DNA from: Stenopsyche tienmushanensis
Taxonomy: Eukaryota; Arthropoda; Insecta; Trichoptera; Stenopsychidae
Direction: 5' to 3'
Assembly: GCA_008973525.1 (NCBI GenBank)
Contig: WACJ01000322.1
Span: 248,001 to 312,000 of the forward strand
Length of the DNA: 64,000 bases
Shown here: piece by piece, positions 38,221-50,893 of the stretch
Layout of the letters: every line of letters begins with the position of its first letter
Numbering within the stretch: position 1 is the stretch's first letter
Made by a program: the position numbers and the translations under genes
The notes under the pieces: model-generated
Seen by the model: only the letters and a program-made list of their open reading frames with translations
The model's database searches: none
What the model was told of the DNA's origin: nothing

Positions 38221-38579
38221 GAATAATAATTTTGCATAGCAAAATTCCGGGTTATATTTGAATACCCATCAATTATAAACAAACTGTAATTTTATTTCAA
38301 AATATTAATATTAACACTTTAATGGCTAATAATTCATAGATCTTTCATGCTTATATTTATTTTGATTTCAATAATATCATCCAAATTTAACCATACGTCT
38401 CTCGTGGTGATCACATTGATGTCGATGCATATTTTTGACTAGTTTTGAATTAGAAGAATTGCTTGAATCCTTCATATCAATTATGTTAGTCTATGCATGA
38501 TTGTCTTATAGTTATCGATACAGTCTTGGCTAGTTAAATATATATTAATAATTTTTGTTTGGAGCACCTGGTTTGGGTG

Positions 38580-39070
38580 GTTGTACATAGTGCACGATAT
38601 GCCCACGTTCGGGCCATGGCTCGGCACGTATGTTTAATTTCCTTATAATTAATTACGGCAATTCATCAGCTCGCGTCATTATAGGCGAATGCATCACCAA
38701 CAAATTGGATTGTCAATCAGATAAATAAATAGGCTATCGAGGGGCGTTCAACGATGCTGGCGCTCCGACGTTATTGTTAGCGTCTTATACCGGAGCAAAA
38801 AACGCTCAGCAGAACTGGACAACAATGGCCGAAGAGGTTTTGTTCGCATATCTGCGATCGGACCGATAAGAGGCCTTTGTTGGGTCATTTGGGGTGATTG
38901 AATGCAATTTGCCAAAATTTGATCGATTTAAAACTTATCGATGGCTAAGCTTATTGTACGGATGTGCTTTTTATATAAGTTTCAATGTATATATATAACA
39001 TATACCCTTTTGTGCCGGAATGCGTTATATTGACGCTGTCAATACTTGCGAAAAGGATCAACGTCGATAT
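38580..39070. other. GC-richer, apparently single-copy island
   Basis: It contains GCCCACGTTCGGGCCATGGC and an unbroken non-repeat stretch. No protein is recognised. Confidence 0.25.
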
Positions 39071-39774
39071 ATCGATACGATGACACTTTGAAGTAATTTA
39101 ATACACAATTCCGAGAGTAGAAAATATAAGGATTTGGGTAGCCTGGATGATTGAATATGAGTTTGATTAATAATTGGTTATAGATATAATAATACTAGAA
39201 TGTTGTTGTTATATTCTTCCACTCCCAAATACTGTTTTTACGGTCACAAAAAGGGATATAAGTGCAATTTTACGGCATCATTGCTATAATGCGCTGATAT
39301 GGGCATTTCTATAATCTGATTAAACGTACGATTCGCACGACTCATAAATTCATTATAAAACTTAATGTAATTAAGAGTGATGATATTCGCAGTGCAATCA
39401 AATAAAAATATCAATTTCAATGAATTTATTGATATGACGAATTCGCTTATGCTTGTCATGTGCTACGTATGTTATTAATGTAACCCTACACATATAGCCA
39501 TCACCCACGTACATTGTATGTAAATGTTTTAGCATTAAGAACTCGATTAACACAATAATAACGAGTAGTCCACTACTTAAAGCGTACGATGCAATTCCTA
39601 TAAATTCGATTTAAAAAATATTATTAAATCAATTTTCCAAAGCAGATTTTGTTCAAAGAACTTCACGAGCCAAATTATCATCTCAATGCATTTCACGTAT
39701 GCATGAAATCAAATGGATTTTTATAAACAAAGACGTTTAAAATATTAATAATTAATATGTATTTAAAAAATGTT

Positions 39775-40350
39775 GTCATTTATGCGCCATCTCGCTCGCA
39801 CGCACGCCAAGCGCGCCTGCACGTCAGACAGAGATAGCATCCCGAGATGGTATTGTACCCATCGCGAGTGACGATTGCCTCTTTTCAAACACAAATTATT
39901 AATCGTTTTTTTTCCCAAGCAATATTAAACAATCAATTCATCGCGTACCGATTTTGTAAGAAATCAAAGGTGCGGGGGTGATGATCTTAGTCGATATTAT
40001 TCCGAGAATTAAACGTGTGTGGATCGTGGGTGAGCACCTCAGACTGATGATGATCCTGAAAATTAATCATTGAAATGATTTCTTGAACGTTGTCTCTTAC
40101 TTCCTTTGGCCACGGACGCGGCTGACTTGATTAATCGACGATGGGAGGTTTCGAGCTCTCCTTGGATTATTTGGTTTTTTGAATAATTAAATGTACCGGG
40201 TCGCGTTTTTTGCGCAATTTGTATCGGGGCTATGTAGCGTTTGCACCGTAATCGACACTTTGAGACGGACGATCTTTCGAAAAAATAAACGGAGAGGATG
40301 TTCGATTTTGGGGGGGTAATGGTACGAAAGCATGCGAGCCTTAATTGGGC
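39775..40350. other. GC-richer island starting with a CATCTCG...CGAGATGG inverted pair
   Basis: CGCCATCTCGCTCGCACGCA at 39783 and CATCCCGAGATGGTA about 55 bases later form an imperfect inverted pair around a CG-rich middle. It could be an element end or a regulatory block. The 100-codon minus frame at 40063-40365 has no known domain. Confidence 0.25.
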
Positions 40351-40504
40351 GCATTTATTATTCATTATTCATCGCGATCCCATTCGAGAGCTTAAATTTG
40401 ATTTCGATTTGATCAATTCATAAATCACCATACCGAGCGTCACTGAATTCAATCCATTTTTGCTTTTAAATCACTGCTTGGACCACATTCAAATCATTAA
40501 ATAT

Positions 40505-40690
40505 ATATTCGAGATTCGATAACTTTGTTTTATAATGAGAGTTCGTAATCGTTCTGTAGACATGTTCAGGTTCATCATAACAGCGGTTCGAAAAGCGGAC
40601 CGGTTGGACACACAGATCTTTTGGCCATTCAGTCCTCTTTTAGGGCTTTTTGTGGCATTTTCTATAATCTGTACGATCACGCAAACTCTC
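40505..40690 (-). repeat. Repeat H, copy 2, partial, inverted
   Basis: The reverse complement carries the CAGATTATAGAAAATGCC, AAAAGAGGACTGAATGGCC and CCGCTTTTCGAACCGCTG blocks of repeat H. Open frames on both strands here (for example 40489-40680) are by-products of the repeat. Confidence 0.6.
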
Positions 40691-41021
40691 TCAAAGGCTA
40701 ACTTACATAAGTGGATTGCACCAAATGAGATTGCGAACGAATTTAGATTACCTTCCTACTTATGGGACTATTTTCGTATATTATTTTAAAATATAAATTA
40801 TAATAATATTTTAATAAATAGGTTTTTCGGTTCAGTTCCGGTTCAAAGACATGATGTATTGTATATTTGGGAGATAGTGATTTGTATTTTGAAGGCAAAG
40901 ATATCATTGGACAGTTTGAAGATGATGTTTCAACGTGAAAGATCCAACATGCGACATAAAATTTAATGCTATTATTAAAGTCAAATGTGGCTTTAATAAA
41001 CTAAGCTTAGTATAAGCACAG

Positions 41022-41344
41022 CAGATCCACGGTAATCCGGCGCCTCTTGTAGTCCGACATCCTAATACAAGTATAGTACATATGTTCGATAAAGCTTCGT
41101 TAATGTAAAAAATGCCTAAATCGTAATAAATCAGGCAAGAGGCTAACTTTCAAGAAACTTTGTGTGTGTGGTTTCTTCGAGAAAAAACAGGCATACATCT
41201 ATTTCTGGGCCCATATTGGCCATGAAAGCAAAATTGTTTTACAATACTCCTTTCCAAAAAGTTATGGACTACAAGGAGTGTGGAAGCAGTATTTTATAGT
41301 TCGACACTGAATTACAAAACGTTTGTCGGATTACCGCGGGTCTG
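41022..41344. mobile_element. Small pogo-like inverted-repeat element
   Basis: The left end reads CAGATCCACGGTAATCCG. The right end, on the other strand, reads CAGACCCGCGGTAATCCG, 16 of 18 matching. CAG plus a GGTAATCCG core is typical of non-autonomous pogo/Jerky-group elements in insects. It is about 320 bp with no coding content. A TA duplication at the ends is not evident. Confidence 0.6.
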
Positions 41345-42689
41345 CATGTTGCAGAACCTTTTTATATGGATACTTTGAAGAAGCCCCATTTGAATACCAC
41401 GTTTAATAGATAGATATTATTTCTTAAAGCAATGTTAATGAATTAAGATATTTTTGTGATGCTGATTGAAAGCCGCTGTTGATTTTTGATGCGTTTAAAT
41501 CGATCCTTTCTGATGCTTTTAAATTAATATACATTTTGAATATCCTTCTTCGATGTTAATCACCGTATGAGATAATAGGGCGTGTCCTGTAAGCAATCAA
41601 GTTGAATTTAACAGATAATAAATTTGTAGCTCTTTGTTATGTACCACACACTTAAAAGCCTTCTTCGGGGTCAACTTCCATCTGATATTCATTCATTCAT
41701 CACCGATATCCAATCTCGATCGGTGGATTTTGTGTAAAGCGACACCTTCGATTTTTTAATGGTTGTTTTTCTCATTTTTTTTTAATAGGAGATGTTTGAA
41801 AACTTGATAAATGCTAGGAAATGCCATGATCGCTTTAATTTTATGCATCATTTTATAGTCAGTCATTAAACGGCGTATTCAACAATGAGCCTTGACATAA
41901 ATGTCAATATGAATATATGGAATAATTCATATGCGAAGCATCATTTAAATATTTGAGCTCGATAAGGATTTAGCACATGTCAAAATTAATTATTTTTCTA
42001 TATTATTAAAGCATATGTCCAATCGTCGATATGGGCGAATATGAAAAATCGTCCGCGTTTAAAGGACGATTTGATTAAAAATAAAACGCTTTCGATGTGC
42101 ATATGTTGTTTCCCTCGGGGCGGTAGTTTCCGTTTAACCCCAGTTAGCCCCGGGTGTTCTCAATTCGATACATTTTGCCTTCGGTCTGTAAGTATCCGGG
42201 AACCTCTGGGGTTAATTCCTCTCCTTCTGATGGTCAATCAATCAACCAATAACGAGCCCAATCTTTTACACATCTCATCATATATATGACGTTACATGTG
42301 CGCACCGGGTGTTTCGGACGACGCTCTAGCCTCCGGGGATCGTTGTTCGACTGTTTTTTTTAAATCTGTAGAACGCCATATATTCATAATTAATAAATAT
42401 GAATGAAGACTGACAACAGTCGTATACAAAATAAGATCTATCGTGAATTTGTTTAGAATATGAATTGAGATGAAATTGAACATGTTGAAGAATTTCTGTC
42501 GATACCAAAGAGATTTTGTTGAAGTAAGCCTCAAAAAATCGCACATTAAGACTCCTTTGAGTGCATAATGTTGTTTATGACCACCCTGTCTTTTATATGG
42601 TATTAATGAAGTTCGGTCTTGGAAAGAAGTCCGTTAACTGTATGTGTTAATGGGAATACGTAAAAACGATTATACGGCCCTCATAACCT

Positions 42690-43150
42690 ATGTGTTGAGT
42701 TATTGTTTTTTTTTGATCCGGCCATTATTAATTTGATGTTTAACATTTTTATGGATCGCACTGGATCACTTTTTCTATACACACAAACGGCCCCGGCCGT
42801 GATTAATGGTGATTCCCGTACTCCTTTCGCGCGTTTTCTTCCCCGAATGTGGAGGTATTTAATTTGGGAAGGAAACGGTTGACAGGCGTGTCGCCTTATT
42901 GGAAGCAATAGTGCTGGCGAAGAATGTGCGCCATCATCACCATCACCATCCCTCGTTCGTCGGACGAACAATTTGCATTTCGCGATGGTCCAAATTATAA
43001 ATTGAAGCCCAGGTATTTACATGATCCATTTGAATGTGTTTGATTTGGCAACGGCCGCAACAGGAAGGATGGCTGGTTACCAGAGGGACCACTTAAAGTC
43101 GTTCTTGATGACCGTGGTTGTGATTCCAGCAACGGGAAGATATATGGATG
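42690..43150. other. GC-richer, apparently single-copy island with a CAT/CAC microsatellite
   Basis: It includes CATCATCACCATCACCATCC near 42932 and a CGTTCGTCGGACGAAC near-palindrome (about 42954). No protein is recognised in the minus-strand frame that spans it. Confidence 0.25.
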
Positions 43151-43545
43151 AATTTTAGACCATCGTCTAGGGTGGTCTGTTTGTTTATTCTTCATAATTT
43201 CCCTAGGAAAATTGTCATAAATTTGAGGACTTCCGTCACCTGCGTTGCAATATTTTATCATACATTTTTCTTCAGGATCGGATGTATAAACTCTGGCGTT
43301 TCACCAAAAATACCACTAATTTATACGTCAAATACTCAAAAATTAAAGGGATCGTTTTAACCGAATATTCTGAATTTTGCATTTGGAAAAAATTTCATCC
43401 AGGATCAAAATTTTCCTCCAAAATTCAATCCCCATAATATTTCTGTATATTTCATTTAATTCATTTTACATGATTCTTTTTGAAAATTGCTATTAAATCT
43501 CCTTATTTCTTATTTTTTGCTTTTTATTTATTTAAGAATTTACTG

Positions 43546-44400
43546 CAAAATTTAGCATTTAATGACAAATGTAAAACAATTTTGTAATTTTGCATTATCA
43601 ACTTCATTCAGAATGATTGTACTTGATTTTCTTGTATAGCTCAATGGCTTTCAAATTAACACAATCCAGGCCGCTATATTTCGCATACAATGTCACGCAT
43701 ACAAGTTTCAAAGAATTTGCAATAAAATACTATGTAAGAATCAATATAATCAACATACAAAATATTACATAGCATAGAAATATATTAATATAGTAGTGAT
43801 TTTCAACCGATGGTGCACGTATCATTGTGATAAAATACAAAAGTGATTAACCAGATATTACAAAAACATAAATAATACGTCCAATTCATATCCTTGTGTG
43901 GCTCATTACATAGATGTTTGGGATTCAGTTATAAAAATCTGAGTAAAAAATAAACACAGGAAGAATTTTATACTCCAGGCTCATAAAAGTTTAATGAGGT
44001 GAAAAGCATAGGGCATACATATCTAAATCTTTGTCCCCCCAGCCCCCAACTGAATCAACTTCTTCGTCGTAGCTGCCTTATAAGTCCGCCTCCCATCGTA
44101 GTCCCACAGAATCTCGATATGCACTCCCAGTATACGGAGATTCTGCCCTGTTGAAGGGGGCGCAATTTTTTATTTTTGGTCGCTCGTCATACAAACGTCA
44201 AAAAATTCGGTCCTGAAAAGAGATTGAAACAATTAAATCATTGTGATATTTTAATAATGCAATTTTCAATTGTAAAAAGACGATCGAGATGCAGAGAGTT
44301 CCAAGTTCGAGGTGAAATGTAGCACAAAATCAAACCAGGATGAATGAATGAAGTTCTATAGTAATAATAAATACAGAAGCTAAGAGTTGCTTATTATTCA
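43546..44400 (+). repeat. Repeat D, copy 1 (about 850 bp)
   Basis: It aligns in direct orientation with 48442-49090. Shared blocks: GCAAAATTTAGCATTTAATG, ACACAATCCAGGCCGCTATA, TGTTTGGGATTCAGTTATA, CTCAGTATACG-like and GCTCGTCATACAAACGTC. About 170 bases around 43751-43912 are extra here and contain the hAT-like GATGGTGCACGTATC module. Class unknown. Confidence 0.65.
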
Positions 44401-45969
44401 TTTAAGGCATTACTGAAACAACTACTCTTTATTTGTAGAGATTTGGAGAGAAGATCAATCTTATCTATTTGATTAACCATATTTACTAATTATTATTTAT
44501 TTATCCGAATTCGCACTTTATTTATTTAATTTATCATATCTACTGACTATCCCCCAAGCGATTTACTGCAATTTATCTAATAGATTGTGGTGGTTAATTG
44601 TTCTATACGTATTTGATAATATCCATTGATTTACATCCACAATAATATAATTCCAATCAGGTTTTATTTGGAATGAATTCATTATAAGCCAATAAATACC
44701 GCTAAGAATTAGAGAATTTGGACTTAAAACTTGAATTTTCTAAAATATGACAACTCTATATATTAAACCAACACCTTGAGCAATTATGAACGTATATGCG
44801 AAATAAAATTGAAATGATGAAACGCACAGATCTGCACGCATGGTATTTACAAGTTTAATGCTTATATTCAAAACCTACTTAAAACTACGAGGGTGGATTG
44901 ATAATAAGCGATCACTTTGTGATCTTAAGGGGTGTGTTTCTATCGTATGTCGCTTGGGCAGGTGTTCTAAACCATATGCCCGAGCAATCTTGTTTTTGTC
45001 ATAAATATATAATCCGTCAGGCTTATTTGTAGAGTTTGGACTATTCTTGCACTTGGTGGACTGTTTTATTTATTTTTTGTCCACCACTTCGAATGACGAA
45101 GATGCTAATGTTCGTGCGTAATAGACTTCTGTTATCGCACGCCAATCTCTCGACTGCCGACTCATAATTTGAGACGTCTTGATAATGAATGATACGAATT
45201 TATTAGTGATGATGGTGGCGAGTGATTTTTTCCGTTCGTATTATTGTTTTTGCTTTCATTATTTCATCTTCATCACACTCCGGTTCGCACTAATATTGTT
45301 TACTTTGGCTTCGAGGCCAGAATATATTACGGCACAAAAACTGGATGTTGTATTTGTGGAATTTAGACAAATATCCATCTTACCGACTCTAAATATTCGC
45401 GGCTATTTTTGCTCGATTTGCAATATTATTAGACGAGAAGACGAGAATGCTTTCTATTTTACACGCTACTTACAGTTTGACACAAGTCACCAATGCGGCG
45501 AACAGAATTCGAACGGCTAATAATAGCGTAGGGAGTAAAAGAAACTTCAAACTTGTTTCGGATCTATTTTCTACACATTTTTATAAAAATATAATAGCGC
45601 ATTCTGTTCTTTTGCATTTGTAGTGGACGAATTGACAGCCAAAACGTAAAATTTGGCCACCGAACAATTAAATTCTAGTCCACGAATACAGAAATTGGTC
45701 ACGCTAATTATATATACATTCAGCGCGATTTTTTTCCAGCCTTTCAATTGCATGGGTTTCCATATTTTTCTAATGCAATATTCGTGTTTTGACAGAATTC
45801 GAAATGCGTGTACTTTGCGGTTTTATAAACATGTCGATGAAATAATATAAATATATTGCACAAATACGATTTTTGTTTATCTACACTATAAATCGAGAAA
45901 AACGGCAGCCATGGTTATGATTTGTTGAAAAAACAAGACGACCAGCGACTCATTACATATCCACTTTAC

Positions 45970-46738
45970 TTATAAACAATTCGCGAAACCAGTTGATGAA
46001 TCATATGCAAGTACTTTTAGTGACAAAAATAAAATTATAATACGGTAAATGCACGGAAGGCAAGTTTCATGAGTAATGTGATCACTGGTATCTTCACTTG
46101 TAATATCACTCTCATTTTCTTCCTCTTGAGAAATGAAAGAATTAATATCTGCATCATCCATGCGTTCAAAACCTATCATCATTTAAATCATGATTGAGTC
46201 ACTCCTCGATATTTTTATCATCCACGTTTTCAAAACATTTGAAATTTTTCAATAATCCACATATTTCAGATATATCATTTGCTTCAAGCTCTTTAGAATG
46301 CATTAATCAGGAAGAATCTTTTTCCATGATCGAACAAGTGTTTCTGGCTTTACTTTTGACCAAGATTGTGTTATTCTGTAACAACCAATATCATAATTTT
46401 AAAAACATAAAATTGATTAGAAGTTGTCATCTACCTCAGTAGACTATGACGATAAAGATCCTATGGACTAAATAAAAAAATGTCACATTAGGGGGCAAAA
46501 ATTTTGCAATCATAAGTCCATCGCTTGATTTCAGTATGCTTTCATTCAGATGAAAAGGAACATTATTTATGATAATAATAACTTTGCTTTCTGCGGAAAT
46601 CACGTATTTTTTAAAATATTTTTTGCATCTCTCGAACCCATTTCTTTTTTAATTAATGTTCAAAAATTACCCTTTACATCCATGCCCTTCTCTGGCTATT
46701 CCAATCACTAAAAGTTTCATTTCATTAGTTTTAAATAC
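45970..46738 (-). pseudogene. pogo/Tigger (Jerky-like) DDE transposase relic, C-terminal half
   Basis: On the minus strand, broken frames read in order: TNEMKLLVIGIAREGHGCKG (near 46670-46738); ESKVIIIINNVPFHLNES (near 46535-46590); FLPPNVT (near 46480-46505); WSKVKPETLVRSWKKILP (near 46310-46375); then an acidic tail with FENVDDKNIEE and FERMDDADINSFISQEEE (about 46000-46280). This order matches pogo-superfamily DDE transposases: the LLVIG strand, LLLDNAPSH around the second aspartate, LPPNVT, the W..V...T...SW+K block and an acid-rich C-terminus. The second catalytic aspartate is replaced by asparagine (INNVPFH) and the third (QPMDQG region) is not recognisable. Several stops and frame shifts are present. 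The N-terminal half was not found. Confidence 0.8.
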
Positions 46739-48441
46739 TATTTTTTAGAATTTTAATTTTGTGTATATAACACCTCGTGTACTATTCACCTGTAACATTT
46801 GATGTGGCGCATCTTAATCGATATTTTAGATAGATAAATTTATTTGTATGTAGGCTAAAGTTGCTTTCTTTGGGAATGGTTCTGCATCCCTGGATTATGA
46901 TCTTCGATGCCGCTTCGGAGCCGATCGAAGAACTAGCGTCCCGAAAGAGGATTCTCGCTCTCTTAACGATTCGCTTCTTTTCTAGCGTCCCGTGCCAAAT
47001 GATTTCCGAGAAATCATCATTCGGAGTCATTTGTTCTGTGATGTATGATCTGTTTGAGATGTCCGATCTCGGTCTCGGTCAAGATGACATCCGATATGAC
47101 CGATGTGACGTGCGCGAGAAATAATGAGATTTTTCGCGCAATTTCGTGCATGCGTAGAAACGTTCGCCTGATTAATGACCAGACGCGGAATTGTCAGATT
47201 GTGGCTTTTTCCATTCGGATCCCAGAATACGGATAATGGGAATCATTCCATAATCGTTTCGGGCTCTGCTTTGACAGCTTAAGAACCGCTGGTTTGGACG
47301 ATAATAAATTTAATTTACGCTTGGATAAATTATGGTGATATTTCTCATCTGACGCATCGGCGTATTATAATGCCATATATCAGAAATATTTCTAATGATT
47401 TTATTGCGAAAGGTTCGTATAAATCACGCCGGTGCTTTATAGACGTATCAAAATTTAAGATTTTTATTGCGGTATATTTACAGATTTACACATTTGTAAT
47501 CGGTCCATAGCATTTAAGCACTCTGAGCAGAAGAAAACCATGAAATATGTCATCATAAACAGTGGCTGCAATGCTGATCTATTGGCAAATAACAAGTATT
47601 TTACACGATCTAATTTACTGCCTGATTGTTTTGCACGATGATGTTTTTGGATCGTTTGAGTTGCATTCTAGAAATTTCATACGATTTTTCAAAATCATAT
47701 TTTCCAGCCTTTGGGCATAGTCAGTAACAGTCTCGGCAGTCTCGCCGGCATTTCTTCGAATCGAATGCCATATCCTACTCTTGGAACGATTAGAAAGTGC
47801 AACACTGTGTGGAATGAATGTTAGTTCAAATTACAATTAAGATAAATATTATATTAATTTTCTTGCATTCGATTCCTCTGCGTTCTTCGGATGGTGTTTA
47901 TGAGCGCTGCGGATTATGGGCCATTGTAACAGCACGACTTACAATGTTTTATAAATACATCTGGTACAAATGTTTGACTTTGCGTCCACTTTTTGAATTG
48001 CATACTTTGTGTCGTATGGCTTCATAATTTGCACCTGGTTTATGATCGAAAGCTGAGTTTGTACAATATAGCCTGTGTGTATATAATTAGCCTCATATGA
48101 ACTGGTACAAGCGTTTCAGAAATATCGGCGTATGGACAAACGTAAGCATTTTGATACAAAGTTGCGTTGATTTGTGTATTTTTAAACTTATAAAATAAGC
48201 AAACGGATATCAACAAACTCAGACAATCATACATCGTAAAATATCCGGTATTTATTGAATAACAAGCACATGTAAAATATTTTCATCCACACCTTTTCAT
48301 TGTTGAGATTGAAAGCGAAATAAAGATATTCAGCTTGTTTCAATTCAACTAAGATGATAGTAATATCAGGATAAATTGAGAATATGTAGACTTGCAATGC
48401 AAACAGATAAATACCTCGATAATTTTAAAGCATGTTAGATA

Positions 48442-49090
48442 CGCAAAATTTAGCATTTAATGACAAATGTAATACGATATTGTAATTTTGCACTATCAAT
48501 CAGGATGTTTGTACTTGATTTACTTGTATAGTTCAATGACTTTCAAATTAACACAATCCAGGCCGCTATATTTCGCACACAGTGTCACTTCAAATCCGCG
48601 CGAGTTTCGAAGAATTTGCAATAAAATACCGGAATCAATATAATTCTTAATTTAGTTGTTTGGGATTCAGTTATAGAAAATTGAACAAAAATTAACACAG
48701 GAAGAATTTAAGCATAGTTCAGCAAAATAATACAATTGAAGCCCCCAGCTGTCTCAGTGGGGCCCGCTTTCTTCATCGCAGCTGCCTCATGCAGTCCATC
48801 GCGAGCACGTTTCGAGTCGAAGGGCCACTCCAAGGATAATTTGGGGCTCCGCCCTCGATACGTACTCTCAGTATACGACGAATCTCCGAAAAGGTGGCGC
48901 GATTTTTATCTCTGGCCGCTCATCATACAAACGTCGAAAAGTAGGATCCTAAAAAGAGATGGAAACAATTAAAGCATTGTGATCTTTTAATAATCCAATT
49001 ACAAGGTTTCAAGTTCAACAAGCCAACAAAAACACAACTACTCTTCAAGGCTGATAGGAAGGATCATAGTAATAATTAATACAGAAGAAA
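48442..49090 (+). repeat. Repeat D, copy 2
   Basis: It matches 43546-44400 in order, without the 170-base insert. It has a GC-rich core (GTCTCAGTGGGGCCCGCTTT) with better preserved sequence than copy 1. The open frame 48736-48972 inside is not recognisable as a protein. Confidence 0.65.
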
Positions 49091-49439
49091 GGGCGAGATT
49101 AATCCGCCCCTTCGATAAAGTTATGTATTTAAATGTAAAAATAAACGCGCAATATTTCCATATATGTTGTTTTCGCGTGAATGCAAAAGTGCCACAAGAC
49201 GCATTTTCAAGTAAGCGGTCTGGAATAAGTTAATTTTCTTGCATGATTTATTATCTATCATCCAGAATTGTGTATACATTGTGAACACAATTTCAAATAT
49301 TTTAAAGGTCATTGTTAATATGTTTATTGTATAGATATTGGATATAGTGAAATAAATTGATGCTGAGTCAGCTTAGATATTGGACCTAAAAGGGGCAAGT
49401 TTAAGACAAAAATGTAGAGGAATTCCTATGAAAAATACG

Positions 49440-50460
49440 GGGAATGGAAATGGATTGTATATACCACGCTCCTGAAAAAGTGGCACATCCAAGCAAATTA
49501 AAAATTCTTACATATAAATTTATATTGGGTGGAATTCTCATTGAATGCGCTTTGTTTTTTGTGGATGATCTTCTTTGGTATGGATGTACCAAAGTGGCAG
49601 TGATCTTCCATCGATTAGTGGAAGTTCTGCTACATTTTTCATCGCATTCCCGTTATTTGCGTCCCGCACAATCGTCTCCATTGTGATTCCGGCCTTCCGA
49701 ACAAACACCGACATCATGAAAGAGATCCGCCATTGTGTCGAAAACGTGGTAATTAGAATGTGTGCTTTCAATGGATGTAAATAAGACTTGAAATATTGAT
49801 TGTCAGCTTCGGTTAAAGGTCGACAGAAATGCTTCACTATTTATTCCAACAGCACGTGTGCATCATCACACTTTATCACCATTTTCGCGATGTAAGTCCC
49901 GATATCTTCAATCAACAAAATGCTTCGTGCTGCAAACAAAAAAGATCGAGGTCGAGATTTTTTTGTTCGGGCCAATCCAGGTTGTTCGCGAACAACAATA
50001 CGTCTCTTCATATTTATCCAGATCCGAAGCGTTTTGAGAGCTCTGACGTAATTTGGCTCGGAAAAGCGGCATTTCCACAGCGATCGCACGACGTGAACTG
50101 ATTACAAGCGGTCTAATTGTTCATATCACAACTTGATATTAAACAATGGCTCTAGATTTCTTTTATTTCTCAAATTTACGTGACAATTGATTTAATTGTC
50201 TCACCTGCGGCTGCCGTAATTGCAATTGGCTTACGAAGTGACTTCTTCCATCGCTGCATCGCTCTTGTAATTAACACCGCCTGGATTGATTAATTCACAT
50301 TCTATTATTAATACGTCATGCGATGAAGTTAATCGACAAGGTTTGACCTGGATTTGTAATCGACCAGCGAAATTAGAAATCAATATGCAATTATTGTAGA
50401 ATTTGTGGAACTCAGTCTCATTTTGACCACTTCGCCGTCGAGCTCTATTTAGCGCGACAA
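49440..50460. other. GC-richer, apparently single-copy island
   Basis: Several overlapping frames of 80-99 codons on both strands (49401-50101) cover this stretch, which points to composition rather than a gene. No domain, splice pair or repeat match was seen. Confidence 0.25.
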
Positions 50461-50893
50461 AAGTAATATAATCCAGTTTTAAATCAAATTATATTCAAGC
50501 TGTATTTAAAAAGTCCTTGTAAATTCAGCTTATAATTATCCCTTTGATCGTAAAGTTAATTAAACCGATACTCTTCCAGAATTCAAATAGAAATTTCAAG
50601 CTCGAAATTTAAATCGTCTATAAATTCTCAACGAAAGAATTATTTAATATCCCATAATAAACATTATAATGAGGGTAAAAACAATTATTTCTTAATAAAT
50701 GGACGCAAGCATACAAATATATTAAATAAAGATGCCTTCATCTTAAATATATCTCTGAAATTTTCTTCCTTTTTATCTTGTTTTAATTTCGAATTCATTT
50801 CTCTGGAATAAAATGTTCGGAAGACCTGAACATATGATAATCAGAGCACAATTTCGATTGAATGCGAAAAATATCATAGAAATTCCCGATTTA

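Noticed and set aside
45179..45520. 113-codon open frame on the + strand
   Set aside because: No recognisable domain, no splice context, hydrophobic composition typical of translated T-rich intron.
43546..49090. Repeat D copies as the long terminal repeats of a retrotransposon
   Set aside because: The copies differ greatly in length and sequence, lack TG...CA ends, and the sequence between them has no gag or reverse transcriptase; it holds a DNA-transposon relic instead.
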